This document shows positions 1 through 5,163 of a DNA stretch of 26,677 nucleotides, in pieces. The stretch is from a virus. The stretch lies in the IMG/VR virus record IMGVR_UViG_3300022926_000099, positions 1 to 26,677 of that record; one strand, given 5' to 3'. Below the pieces are notes generated by a model. It searched no databases. It was not told the DNA's origin and saw only the letters and a list, made by a program, of their open reading frames with translations. The translations under genes were made by a program, and so were the position numbers. The number at the start of each line of letters is the position of its first letter. The stretch's first letter is position 1.

Positions 1-18
1 TTTTATTTCGTTCAACAT
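1..18 (-). CDS. 5' end of a leftward gene (partial)
   Basis: Only the first six codons are in the window (Met-Leu-Asn-Glu-Ile-Lys). The start is an ATG read on the minus strand at 16-18. It is preceded by an AAAAAGGAC Shine-Dalgarno at suitable spacing, a hairpin just upstream (35-67) and a promoter-like sequence (90-117). The gene continues beyond the left edge, so nothing can be said of its product. The call rests on the ribosome binding site and on its position at the end of a run of leftward genes. Confidence 0.5.
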
Positions 19-34
19 ATCGTTGTCCTTTTTA

Positions 35-67
35 AGCGGGAGATCGAAACAGGGAAATCCTCCCGCT
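35..67 (-). promoter_or_regulatory. 5'-UTR hairpin before a ribosome binding site
   Basis: AGCGGGAG (35-42) pairs with CTCCCGCT (60-67), a perfect 8-bp stem with a 17-base loop. On the minus strand it is followed at once by TTAAAAAGGAC and the ATG of the partial gene. It has no U-run, so it is unlikely to be a terminator. It may protect the mRNA 5' end, be an RNase processing site, or control translation. A second hairpin (412-453) sits in the same relation to the 35-residue peptide gene. Confidence 0.5.
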
Positions 68-89
68 ATCTATATATTTATATAGATTT

Positions 90-117
90 TTTAGATAAAT
101 AAAACAGTAAATGTCAA
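90..117 (-). promoter_or_regulatory. Sigma70-like promoter for the left-edge gene
   Basis: On the minus strand a perfect -35 TTGACA (112-117) is followed after 16 bases by TCTAAA (90-95), a 4/6 match to TATAAT. It lies downstream of the terminator at 192-222 and upstream of the partial gene starting at 18, the right place to restart transcription. The -10 is weak, so the exact site is uncertain. Confidence 0.4.
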
Positions 118-130
118 TAGGAATTAAATA

Positions 131-144
131 GGGAATTAATTCCC
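131..144. repeat. Perfect 14-bp palindrome
   Basis: GGGAATTAATTCCC is fully self-complementary. It sits about 15 bases upstream of the TTGACA box at 112-117, a suitable position for an operator. No protein in the window can be linked to it from sequence alone, although the ribbon-helix-helix protein at 907-1053 is a candidate. Confidence 0.5.
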
Positions 145-191
145 AAAAGCTATAAAGCTGCCGATAGTTTATAGATTTTTGATTGAGGCAT

Positions 192-222
192 AAAAAAAGG
201 GGAAGAACCGAAGTCCTTCCCC
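192..222 (-). terminator. Intrinsic terminator
   Basis: GGGGAAG (199-205) and CTTCCCC (216-222) form a perfect 7-bp GC-rich stem with a 10-base loop. The run of seven A at 192-198 becomes a U-tract after the hairpin on the minus strand. It lies about 60 bases beyond the stop codon of the 35-residue peptide gene and would end that leftward transcript. Confidence 0.75.
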
Positions 223-284
223 TAAGCCTTGCGGAGACTCTTATGTAAAAAAGTACCTAAGTACAGTTAAACTTTAGTAATAAT

Positions 285-392
285 TTATTCCTTGTCAACT
301 ATACGGATAGTTCTTCTTTCCACTTCTTTTTTAGCAATTTTAATAATATTTTTTAGTTCTTCTAAACTTAAATCTTTTAATGCTGCTTCCAT
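285..392 (-). CDS. 35-residue hypothetical acidic/basic peptide
   Basis: I found this small gene by reading the minus strand. ATG at 390-392 is preceded by AAAGGAGAAAGAA, an excellent ribosome binding site, and the frame ends in TAA at 285-287. The product (starts MEAALKDLSLEELKNI, ends VDKE) is highly charged and should form one or two amphipathic helices; there is no signal peptide or membrane segment. A terminator follows and a strong hairpin precedes it, so it may form its own short transcript. Such tiny early phage proteins often bind and inhibit host enzymes, but nothing here shows a target. I do not recognise a family. Confidence 0.65.
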   Translation of the reverse strand: MEAALKDLSLEELKNIIKIAKKEVERRTIRIVDKE

Positions 393-664
393 TTCTTTCT
401 CCTTTGTTTAAGACCTGGGGGCAAAGGGACCTAACTCCTTTACCCCTCAAGTCCGTTCATGCGAGAGCTAAAATTGTTCTCATCCTTCTAGCTTTGGGAG
501 GTAGACGGTAGAGATGATTACTAATTCTCGCTATCAGTAATCAGGAGAAGGGATATTCTTAGATTAGATTTTTGCAAGAGACACTAGATCTAAGATTTTG
601 CAATATACAACCTTTCCGAGCCTTAGCCCTTAAATATTGTTATTACCAATATCCCCTCTCCTCA
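393..664. other. Non-coding stretch with several inverted repeats
   Basis: About 270 bases between two leftward genes with no convincing ORF on either strand; only very short open frames occur on the minus strand. It holds a long hairpin (412-453), an 8-bp inverted repeat TGATTACT/AGTAATCA (515-522 and 536-543), an 8-bp repeat TCTTAGAT/ATCTAAGA (557-564 and 588-595) and a 6-bp repeat ATATTG/CAATAT (634-639 and 647-652). A near direct repeat of AGATTTTTGCAA lies at about 566 and 592. It could be a structured leader, a small RNA or a replication-related site; the sequence does not decide. Confidence 0.45.
412..453 (-). promoter_or_regulatory. Long 5'-UTR hairpin before the 35-residue gene
   Basis: GGGG-C-AAAGG (418-427) pairs with CCTTT-A-CCCC (437-446) with one mismatch and a 9-base loop. 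The stem is extended by GAC/GTC and TG/CA pairs at the base. On the minus strand the hairpin ends about 20 bases before the start codon and is followed by TTAAACAAAGGAG, which contains the ribosome binding site. There is no U-run, so a role in mRNA stability, processing or translation is more likely than termination. Confidence 0.5.
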
Positions 665-910
665 TTACTGAGGATCCTTTTTAAGGATGTTATCGATTTG
701 AGTATTAGTGCTCTTAATCATATTTTGAGCAATCATCAAACCAGATGCTTCGCCTAATTGATAAGCGTAATCAAAAACTTCTGCTAACCATTGGTTAATC
801 AAACTTTCTGTTGTCGTAAAGTTTGGTTCCATTTTAGTTTTGTTTTCAATAGCTGCTTCAGCAATCTTCAGCATCTTTTCTTTCTTTTGCATATGTTGTG
901 TTATCATCAT
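665..910 (-). CDS. 81-residue hypothetical protein
   Basis: A soluble, mostly helical protein without a signal peptide or membrane segment. Lys-rich N-terminal residues lead into a conserved-looking core (LINQWLAEVFDYAYQLGEA at about 37-55) and a polar C-terminus. The start is the first of two adjacent ATGs. It overlaps the stop of the ribbon-helix-helix gene by four bases (ATGA), so the two are translationally coupled and probably act together. I do not recognise the family. Upstream partners of small DNA-binding proteins are often co-regulators, but that is only inference. Confidence 0.65.
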   Translation of the reverse strand: MMITQHMQKKEKMLKIAEAAIENKTKMEPNFTTTESLINQWLAEVFDYAYQLGEASGLMIAQNMIKSTNTQIDNILKKDPQ

Positions 911-1053
911 ACTGCCTTTCTTTTTTCGAATTCTTTGTCAACTAAACTAGAAACAATACCAGAGATCTTTCGATCTTTCCCTGCTAACTTCTTTAGCTTC
1001 GTGTGTGTTTCTATTCTTACGATAATTGACTTATACTTGTTAGTGTCCGTCAT
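907..1053 (-). CDS. Small ribbon-helix-helix-like DNA-binding protein
   Basis: A 48-residue gene read directly from the minus strand: ATG at 1051-1053 with AGGAGAAAGAA upstream, stop TGA at 907-909. The order of elements fits the Arc/MetJ/CopG fold: a short strand (SIIVRI, residues 9-14), a first helix (about 16-25), a Gly/Asp turn and a second helix (about 30-46, ISGIVSSLVDKEFEKR). Proteins of this fold dimerise and bind palindromic operators, often at their own promoter. A promoter-like sequence with a 10-bp palindrome lies directly upstream (1073-1100). It is coupled to the 81-residue gene by an ATGA overlap. The fold assignment is inferred from pattern, not from a search. Confidence 0.6.
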   Translation of the reverse strand: MTDTNKYKSIIVRIETHTKLKKLAGKDRKISGIVSSLVDKEFEKRKAV

Positions 1054-1072
1054 TTCTTTCTCCTATTATATA

Positions 1073-1100
1073 AATATATATTAATATGTAGTTTAGTCAA
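1073..1100 (-). promoter_or_regulatory. Sigma70-like promoter with palindromic spacer
   Basis: On the minus strand TTGACT (1095-1100) is followed after 16 bases by TATATT (1073-1078). The spacer contains the perfect palindrome ATATTAATAT (1078-1087). It precedes the ribbon-helix-helix gene by a very short leader and overlaps the end of the preceding gene. The palindrome could be the operator of the downstream regulator. This is AT-rich sequence, where chance matches are common. Confidence 0.35.
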
Positions 1101-1572
1101 GTCTTGTGATAGAAAAATTTAAGGCTTCTGTTATCCCTTTTCTATTCTCCATTGGTATTTCACAGTCATTATATCCTTGAAGAATTGTACTTAAATATCC
1201 TTCTCCAGGTGGGTAAACAACTTGCTTGTCGACCATGCTGTAAAACATAATCTTGTCATCTACATATTTCTCATCATCTTTATGAAACTGCCAATGATAT
1301 TTCTTGATATAAAGGTTTGGATATCCTTCATAGAAATCTAATGCTGTTTCACACTCTGGTGTTATTTTAAATAGTCCCCCAGGTACAGATTTACCTTCAG
1401 ATTCTTGAACATCTGCAACTCCTCTGAATACAAGTTCGTATCCTTGTAGAGTAAATTTACCTACGTACTCTGACTTAGGACATCTCATTTTCATATGTTC
1501 ATGATTCATATTTGAACCATAAGCAAAGTAATAACTTACTTTGTCTTTTTCTTTTTGCTTTCTATTAGCCAT
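1093..1572 (-). CDS. Gamma-glutamylcyclotransferase-like (AIG2/GGCT) protein
   Basis: A 159-residue protein of about the usual length for the GGCT/AIG2-like fold. These enzymes release 5-oxoproline from gamma-glutamyl amines or dipeptides. The substrate-binding loop is visible as FAYGSNM (residues 16-22). The catalytic acid is probably E82 in LDFYEGYP, and GGLFKIT (65-71) is the usual central strand. The N-terminus is lysine-rich and cytoplasmic. The start overlaps the end of the helicase gene by 37 bases; an AGGAGA lies about 12 bases upstream of the ATG. It belongs to the leftward early transcript. In a phage it might act on glutathione-like compounds or on gamma-glutamyl modifications, but the true substrate is unknown. 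Confidence 0.8.
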   Translation of the reverse strand: MANRKQKEKDKVSYYFAYGSNMNHEHMKMRCPKSEYVGKFTLQGYELVFRGVADVQESEGKSVPGGLFKITPECETALDFYEGYPNLYIKKYHWQFHKDDEKYVDDKIMFYSMVDKQVVYPPGEGYLSTILQGYNDCEIPMENRKGITEALNFSITRLD

Positions 1573-3008
1573 TCTTTTAGTGTTTCTCCTAATGATTGTG
1601 AAGCCAGGTCAATTTTATTTCGTAGGCTCGCTACAATATTTTCATCAACTGTGTTCTCACAAATTATATCTATATAGGTCACATTATTCTTTTGACCTAT
1701 TCTATGTGCTCGGTCTTCTGATTGTATTCTTTTTTCTAAATCATAATTATTAGAAAAATAAACAACCGTATGAGCAGCTGTTAGTGTTAATCCGTAGCCA
1801 CCTGTTTGTTGGTTAGCTACGAAAAATCTCACAGGATCTTCTGGATCCTGGAATTTTCTGACGATTTCCTGTCGGTCTTGGTCCTTGGTATCTCCAAAGT
1901 AAGTCGCAACAGAATCATCACCAAACTTTTTCTTTAAGTTCTTTTCAATATCAAAAATTGAATATCGATAGTTTGCCCAAATAATAACTTTTCCTTCTAC
2001 CTCTTCTAAGACATTGAGCAGTTCGTCCATACGACTATTCTTTAACGGTATGGGTTGATCTCGTTCGTTGTCCGTGGGCAGGTAGCCACAAGTAATTTGA
2101 TGTAATCGAAGCAACATGGTCATGGTATTATTAACCGTGAGTGTTTCCCCTTCGAGCTGCGTAATCGCAAACGTGGCCAAATCATTATAGGCTTTCTCTT
2201 GTTCTTTACTAAGTTCAATGTACCTGGGTGAATAAATTTTCGCTGGCAAATCTAAACAATCCTCTTTCAATACTCGAAAAGAAAAGAACGCTAGCTTCCT
2301 GGATAGTTCATCTAAATTTCTAAAACCAACAATGTGAGGAAACGCATGAGTCGATGTATGTCTTTTAACTTCGATTGCATATCTCGCTTTGTAAGCATAG
2401 TAAGAACTAAAACCTAAAAGGTCTTCGTCTAAGAAAGCACACTGCGAATATAAATCCATAGGATTTTTAGTGACTGGTGATCCTGTCAAAATTCTTCGGT
2501 ACTTTGCTAGTCTCGCAACCTTCACAATATTTTTTGTACGTCCTGCACTTTGTGTTTTGATTGTGGTGCTTTCATCTACTGCCAATAAACTATTGGTTGA
2601 GTTTAAATATCTGGCCAGGAATTCAGCAGCGGGTTTACTGGATAGAGCCTCGACGTTCATTAAGAAAATATCTAAGCCGTCAAAAGTTTCTGATAGCTTA
2701 TCAATATTCTTTTGGTCTTCTTTATTACGAGAACTCGGTGCTACCCAAGTCGTAATCCTAGTAGTAATGTGCTCTGGTAAATGATTAGGAATTTCTAATC
2801 GTTCCCAGTTTCGATACACACCTTTGGGTGCAATCACAACAGCAGCATTAATTTGTCCTTGGTCATAGAGCATCGCAATATTATCAATCAAGACTTTGGA
2901 TTTACCTGTCCCCATTTCCATGAAGTAAGCAAAATTAGTTTTGTCCCAACTACAACCTAATGCTTGCAGCTGATGATTAAAGGGTTGTGTTTTAAAATTA
3001 GGATACAT
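1536..3008 (-). CDS. SNF2-like superfamily 2 helicase
   Basis: A 490-residue DNA-dependent ATPase of the SWI2/SNF2 type. Motifs in order: Walker A MGTGKS (32-37), DEST in place of DEAH (145-148), LTGSP (174-178), motif V GGYGLTLTAA (403-412) and motif VI QSEDRAHRIGQ (429-439), with the arginine finger. There are no extra domains. I chose ATG 3006-3008 (MYPNFKTQPF) over upstream possibilities because GAAAGGATTT lies at good spacing and the sequence before it is not helicase-like. It overlaps the 124-residue gene by 11 bases and the cyclotransferase gene by 37. Phage SNF2-like proteins may move along DNA to displace proteins or assist recombination or replication; the exact role here is not shown. 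Confidence 0.9.
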   Translation of the reverse strand: MYPNFKTQPFNHQLQALGCSWDKTNFAYFMEMGTGKSKVLIDNIAMLYDQGQINAAVVIAPKGVYRNWERLEIPNHLPEHITTRITTWVAPSSRNKEDQKNIDKLSETFDGLDIFLMNVEALSSKPAAEFLARYLNSTNSLLAVDESTTIKTQSAGRTKNIVKVARLAKYRRILTGSPVTKNPMDLYSQCAFLDEDLLGFSSYYAYKARYAIEVKRHTSTHAFPHIVGFRNLDELSRKLAFFSFRVLKEDCLDLPAKIYSPRYIELSKEQEKAYNDLATFAITQLEGETLTVNNTMTMLLRLHQITCGYLPTDNERDQPIPLKNSRMDELLNVLEEVEGKVIIWANYRYSIFDIEKNLKKKFGDDSVATYFGDTKDQDRQEIVRKFQDPEDPVRFFVANQQTGGYGLTLTAAHTVVYFSNNYDLEKRIQSEDRAHRIGQKNNVTYIDIICENTVDENIVASLRNKIDLASQSLGETLKEWLIESKKKKTK

Positions 3009-3372
3009 AATTAAATCCTTTCTTATCTTTAAAATGTTCGTATGTATCTCGATCCCATTCAATAATAGAACCGTCAGCGTCAATCAAATAATATCGGTCG
3101 TTTACTTCATTCAAAGTAAGAACAAATTTTTCATTAGTTGTTACTTTACCAAATTTTCTTTTCATCTTTTTAATTTCTTGATCAATCCTTTTCGCTGTTT
3201 CGTTATAAGTTTTTCTTTGTTCTAATAGTTCGTGAGCCGTGGGCAAGTCAGCGTCGATACTTTCTAATAAATTATCTTCACCTATTAAGTAATCATTTAC
3301 AAAGTTATAATTAATGTAACTATAGTATTGTAATTGATTCTCTGTAAACGGCTGTGTCGGTACTCTTAACAT
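2998..3372 (-). CDS. 124-residue hypothetical protein
   Basis: A soluble acidic protein. Its N-terminal half contains Tyr/Asn-rich sequence, followed by a charged helix (about 44-76, probably coiled coil). The C-terminal part (VLTLNEVNDRYYLIDADG, about 84-101) looks like a small beta element. It is the first gene after the TTGACA promoter at 3395-3422, with GAAAG about 10 bases before the ATG. It overlaps the helicase start by 11 bases, so the two are coupled and may act together. I do not recognise a family. Confidence 0.7.
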   Translation of the reverse strand: MLRVPTQPFTENQLQYYSYINYNFVNDYLIGEDNLLESIDADLPTAHELLEQRKTYNETAKRIDQEIKKMKRKFGKVTTNEKFVLTLNEVNDRYYLIDADGSIIEWDRDTYEHFKDKKGFNYVS

Positions 3373-3394
3373 AATAAAAACTTTCTATGTTCTT

Positions 3395-3422
3395 TATATA
3401 ATATTATCTATATCGATGTCAA
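3395..3422 (-). promoter_or_regulatory. Strong sigma70-like promoter of the leftward operon
   Basis: On the minus strand a perfect -35 TTGACA (3417-3422), a 16-base spacer and TATATA (3395-3400). It would drive the 124-residue gene, the helicase and the cyclotransferase. The -35 lies inside the last codons of the small secreted-protein gene at 3408-3611, so that coding sequence and the promoter share bases. Confidence 0.6.
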
Positions 3423-3611
3423 GTTCTTTTGTGCACAAAAAGAAGTCATATGAACATTCGGGTCTTTTATATCTTTATAAATATATTGTGCCCCGAGTCG
3501 ACATTCTTCCATAGAATCAAAAACCATCTTTAAGGGTTGCATCACGCAAGTGCTTTCAATCGGTGCAAAAGGATCGTTAATACAAACAAAAAGTATCAGT
3601 ATAAATTTCAT
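3408..3611 (-). CDS. Small probably secreted Cys-containing protein
   Basis: A 67-residue protein whose first residues (MKFILILFVC) look like a signal peptide or membrane anchor with a very short n-region. The rest holds C22, C37 and C59, which could form disulfides outside the cytoplasm; C10 lies in the hydrophobic segment. An AGGA lies nine bases before the ATG. It is the first leftward gene beside the divergent methyltransferase gene. Exported small phage proteins can alter the envelope or exclude other phages, but no such function is shown. It could also be a lipoprotein-like peptide; I see no clear lipobox. Confidence 0.6.
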   Translation of the reverse strand: MKFILILFVCINDPFAPIESTCVMQPLKMVFDSMEECRLGAQYIYKDIKDPNVHMTSFCAQKNLTSI

Positions 3612-3641
3612 ACTTGCAATCCTATCTTAAATATTTTATCT

Positions 3642-3659
3642 ATTATAGAAATAATTATA
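3642..3659 (-). promoter_or_regulatory. Possible leftward -10 boxes in the divergent gap
   Basis: The 50-base gap between the two divergent genes contains two perfect TATAAT sequences on the minus strand (3654-3659 and 3642-3647). Neither has a good -35 at the right distance. They could start the secreted-protein transcript. I found no convincing rightward promoter for the methyltransferase here. Confidence 0.25.
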
Positions 3660-3661
3660 GA

Positions 3662-4837
3662 ATGTTAAAACACTTAGATTTATTTAGTGGCATTGGTGGA
3701 TTTAGTTTAGGACTAGAATCTGCTGGCTTAGTTGAAACAGTTGCGTTTTGCGACTTTGATAAATACTGTCAGCAAGTCTTAAATAAAAATTTTCCTGGTG
3801 TACCAGTCTATGGGGATGTAAAGGAATTAAATTATGACAAACTTAGAGCAGACGGAATTAATCAAGTCGACATCATCACAGGAGGATACCCTTGCCAACC
3901 TTTCTCCGTCGCAGGTCGCAAAAAAGGTGAGCAAGATCCGAGACACGTCTGGCCAGAAATGTTTAGACTTATCAAAGAACTCCGACCTACTTGGGTCATT
4001 GGAGAAAACGTTGGTGGACACATTAAACTCGGTCTCGACTCCGTACTCGAGAACTTGGAGAGTGAAGGTTACTCCGCAAGGACGTTTAGTATTTCAGCTT
4101 CTAGCGTCGGTGCCAACCACAAAAGAGAAAGAGTCTGGATTGTGGCGAACTCCGGACGCAGTAGCGGGGGGAAGCAATCTCCCAGGAATTCAAAGGGCGC
4201 TGGACTCTGGTCATTTGAAACGTCCGAGTGGTCAACCGATACAAATCAGATTGCACGATCAAGTGAGAGAGCCGAGACTATGGCCGACAGCACAATCGAG
4301 GGATTGGAAGGGGAGTTCAGGTCGAAGTTACAAAGGACTGGAGAGGGACTTACCGACGGCAGTGAAACAATCGATAGAGATGTGGCCGACTCCGACGAGA
4401 TGCAACGACAGCTTTTACGTGGACAACAGTCCGAACAAAGAGAAGAGACATTCGAGGGGACTGGCGAGCGAAGTGGAACACAGAATGGTTTGGCCGACTC
4501 CGAGAGCATCAAATCCTGGGAGCAGACCGAACGGGAAGGGTGGGAAAATTCTTCAAGAGGAAGTTCAAATAGCAGAGGGCATTCGCAAGAGAGGGCAAAA
4601 TATGTTACCGACGCCAACAGTTCAAGACTCGAAGAACAACGGAGGTCCTTCACAACAGAACAGAAACACCAAGCCTCTCAATGCGGTCGCTGGTGGGACA
4701 TTGAACCCGACGTGGGTCGAGTGGCTCATGGGGTACCCAAAAGGGTGGACAGACTTAAATGTTTAGGCAATTCTGTTGTACCTCAGATACCATTTGTGAT
4801 AGGATTAGCAATAAAAGAAACGATAGAAAATGAGTAA
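3662..4837 (+). CDS. DNA (cytosine-5) methyltransferase
   Basis: A 391-residue enzyme that transfers methyl from S-adenosylmethionine to cytosine C5 in DNA. Motifs in order: motif I DLFSGIGGFSLGLE (6-19), the catalytic loop GGYPCQPFSVAG (74-85, Cys78), ENV (115-117), the KRERVW motif (154-159) and the C-terminal CLGNSVVPQIP (367-377). The start is ATG 3662, just before motif I; upstream in-frame codons give an unlikely extension. Its Shine-Dalgarno is weak. Between motif VIII and the C-terminus there is a long Ser/Glu/Arg-rich stretch (about 163-340) with repeated Ala-Asp-Ser-like units. This region also encodes another protein in a second frame. The enzyme may protect phage DNA from host nucleases; no partner restriction enzyme is seen. 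Confidence 0.93.
   Translation: MLKHLDLFSGIGGFSLGLESAGLVETVAFCDFDKYCQQVLNKNFPGVPVYGDVKELNYDKLRADGINQVDIITGGYPCQPFSVAGRKKGEQDPRHVWPEMFRLIKELRPTWVIGENVGGHIKLGLDSVLENLESEGYSARTFSISASSVGANHKRERVWIVANSGRSSGGKQSPRNSKGAGLWSFETSEWSTDTNQIARSSERAETMADSTIEGLEGEFRSKLQRTGEGLTDGSETIDRDVADSDEMQRQLLRGQQSEQREETFEGTGERSGTQNGLADSESIKSWEQTEREGWENSSRGSSNSRGHSQERAKYVTDANSSRLEEQRRSFTTEQKHQASQCGRWWDIEPDVGRVAHGVPKRVDRLKCLGNSVVPQIPFVIGLAIKETIENE
3834..4766 (+). CDS. Overlapping gene inside the methyltransferase gene (WPTP-repeat protein)
   Basis: A 310-residue frame in the +1 register relative to the methyltransferase and wholly inside it. ATG 3834 has its own AAAGGA eight bases upstream. The protein looks real: DTSGQKCLDLSKNS (about 37-50) and TPQGRLVFQLL lead to five units of the type LWRTPD, LWPTAQ, MWPTPT, VWPTPR and MLPTPT. 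The C-terminus LNPTWVEWLMGYPKGWTDL is a motif I know from stand-alone hypothetical proteins in phages and bacteria. The same bases give the conserved methyltransferase C-terminus (EPDVGRVAHG). The function is unknown; it may assist or regulate the methyltransferase. The main doubt is whether it is translated. Confidence 0.6.
   Translation: MTNLEQTELIKSTSSQEDTLANLSPSQVAKKVSKIRDTSGQKCLDLSKNSDLLGSLEKTLVDTLNSVSTPYSRTWRVKVTPQGRLVFQLLASVPTTKEKESGLWRTPDAVAGGSNLPGIQRALDSGHLKRPSGQPIQIRLHDQVREPRLWPTAQSRDWKGSSGRSYKGLERDLPTAVKQSIEMWPTPTRCNDSFYVDNSPNKEKRHSRGLASEVEHRMVWPTPRASNPGSRPNGKGGKILQEEVQIAEGIRKRGQNMLPTPTVQDSKNNGGPSQQNRNTKPLNAVAGGTLNPTWVEWLMGYPKGWTDLNV
4142..4615 (+). repeat. Five dual-frame repeat units in the methyltransferase gene
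   Basis: A short core resembling TGGCCGACTCC recurs at about 4142, 4281, 4383, 4491 and 4605, spaced roughly 100-140 bases. In the methyltransferase frame it reads VANSG, MADST, VADSD, LADSE and VTDAN. In the +1 frame it reads LWRTPD, LWPTAQ, MWPTPT, VWPTPR and MLPTPT. The units therefore keep a pattern in both proteins. Confidence 0.65.
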
Positions 4838-5153
4838 AGTATACGTAACAACTAACACTAAATTACCTAATGGTGGGTATCGAGATATTTCCGATTGTGA
4901 AAGATTTGGAATGCCTATTATCATGTTTGAAAATCCAAAACAAATCCAGGTCAACTCCTCACGATTTGTATTTTCAATTGAAAAAAAACTAAAAGATTTT
5001 ACCCCTAATGATTATTTGTTATTGATGGGAGATCCCGTATTAATTGGGATTGTTTGCGCCGTAGCTGCAAAAATTACAAATAATAATTTTAAGGTCTTGA
5101 AATGGGATAGGGAAAGTGCTATATATATTCCTATAAATATAGAATTAAAATAA
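4830..5153 (+). CDS. 107-residue hypothetical protein
   Basis: A soluble protein of mixed strands and helices with no signal peptide. The segment NDYLLLMGDPVLIGIVCAVA (about 60-79) is hydrophobic but begins with a turn rich in Asp and Pro, so a buried strand-helix is more likely than a membrane segment. FKVLKWDRESAIYIPI follows near the C-terminus. It overlaps the methyltransferase stop by eight bases, implying coupled translation. It resembles small conserved proteins found beside replication genes of marine phages, but I know of no function. Confidence 0.75.
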   Translation: MSKVYVTTNTKLPNGGYRDISDCERFGMPIIMFENPKQIQVNSSRFVFSIEKKLKDFTPNDYLLLMGDPVLIGIVCAVAAKITNNNFKVLKWDRESAIYIPINIELK

Positions 5154-5163
5154 GGAGAATAAA

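Larger units (their letters stand above)
19..284. other. AT-rich intergenic region with regulatory signals
   Basis: About 265 bases between the partial gene at the left edge and the 35-residue peptide gene. I see no credible ORF in it. It holds, in minus-strand order, a terminator (192-222), a 7-bp inverted repeat CTATAAA/TTTATAG (150-156 and 168-174), a perfect 14-bp palindrome (131-144), a TTGACA promoter (90-117) and a hairpin next to the downstream ribosome binding site (35-67). It therefore looks like a transcription boundary: one leftward transcript ends and another begins. Confidence 0.6.

Noticed and set aside
150-180. CTATAAA/TTTATAG inverted repeat followed by ATTTTT as a rightward terminator
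   Set aside because: The stem is AT-only at its ends, the T-run is short, and no rightward gene precedes it.
450-480. Very short leader-like frames on the minus strand (for example an eight-residue one near 474)
   Set aside because: They are only a few codons long in an AT-rich region and would be expected by chance; no attenuation structure could be tied to them.
572-1084. Rightward frames at 572-757 and 791-1084
   Set aside because: They lie opposite better supported leftward genes or in non-coding sequence, are rich in Phe, Ser and Leu as expected of antisense frames, and lack ribosome binding sites.
3009-3083. N-terminal extension of the SNF2-like helicase to 3083
   Set aside because: The extra residues are not helicase-like and overlap the previous gene more deeply. 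ATG 3006-3008 has a good ribosome binding site.
4246-4653. A 135-residue minus-strand frame opposite the methyltransferase gene
   Set aside because: It is Ser-rich mirror sequence of the GC-richer dual-coded region, with no good ribosome binding site. Two frames are already explained on the other strand.
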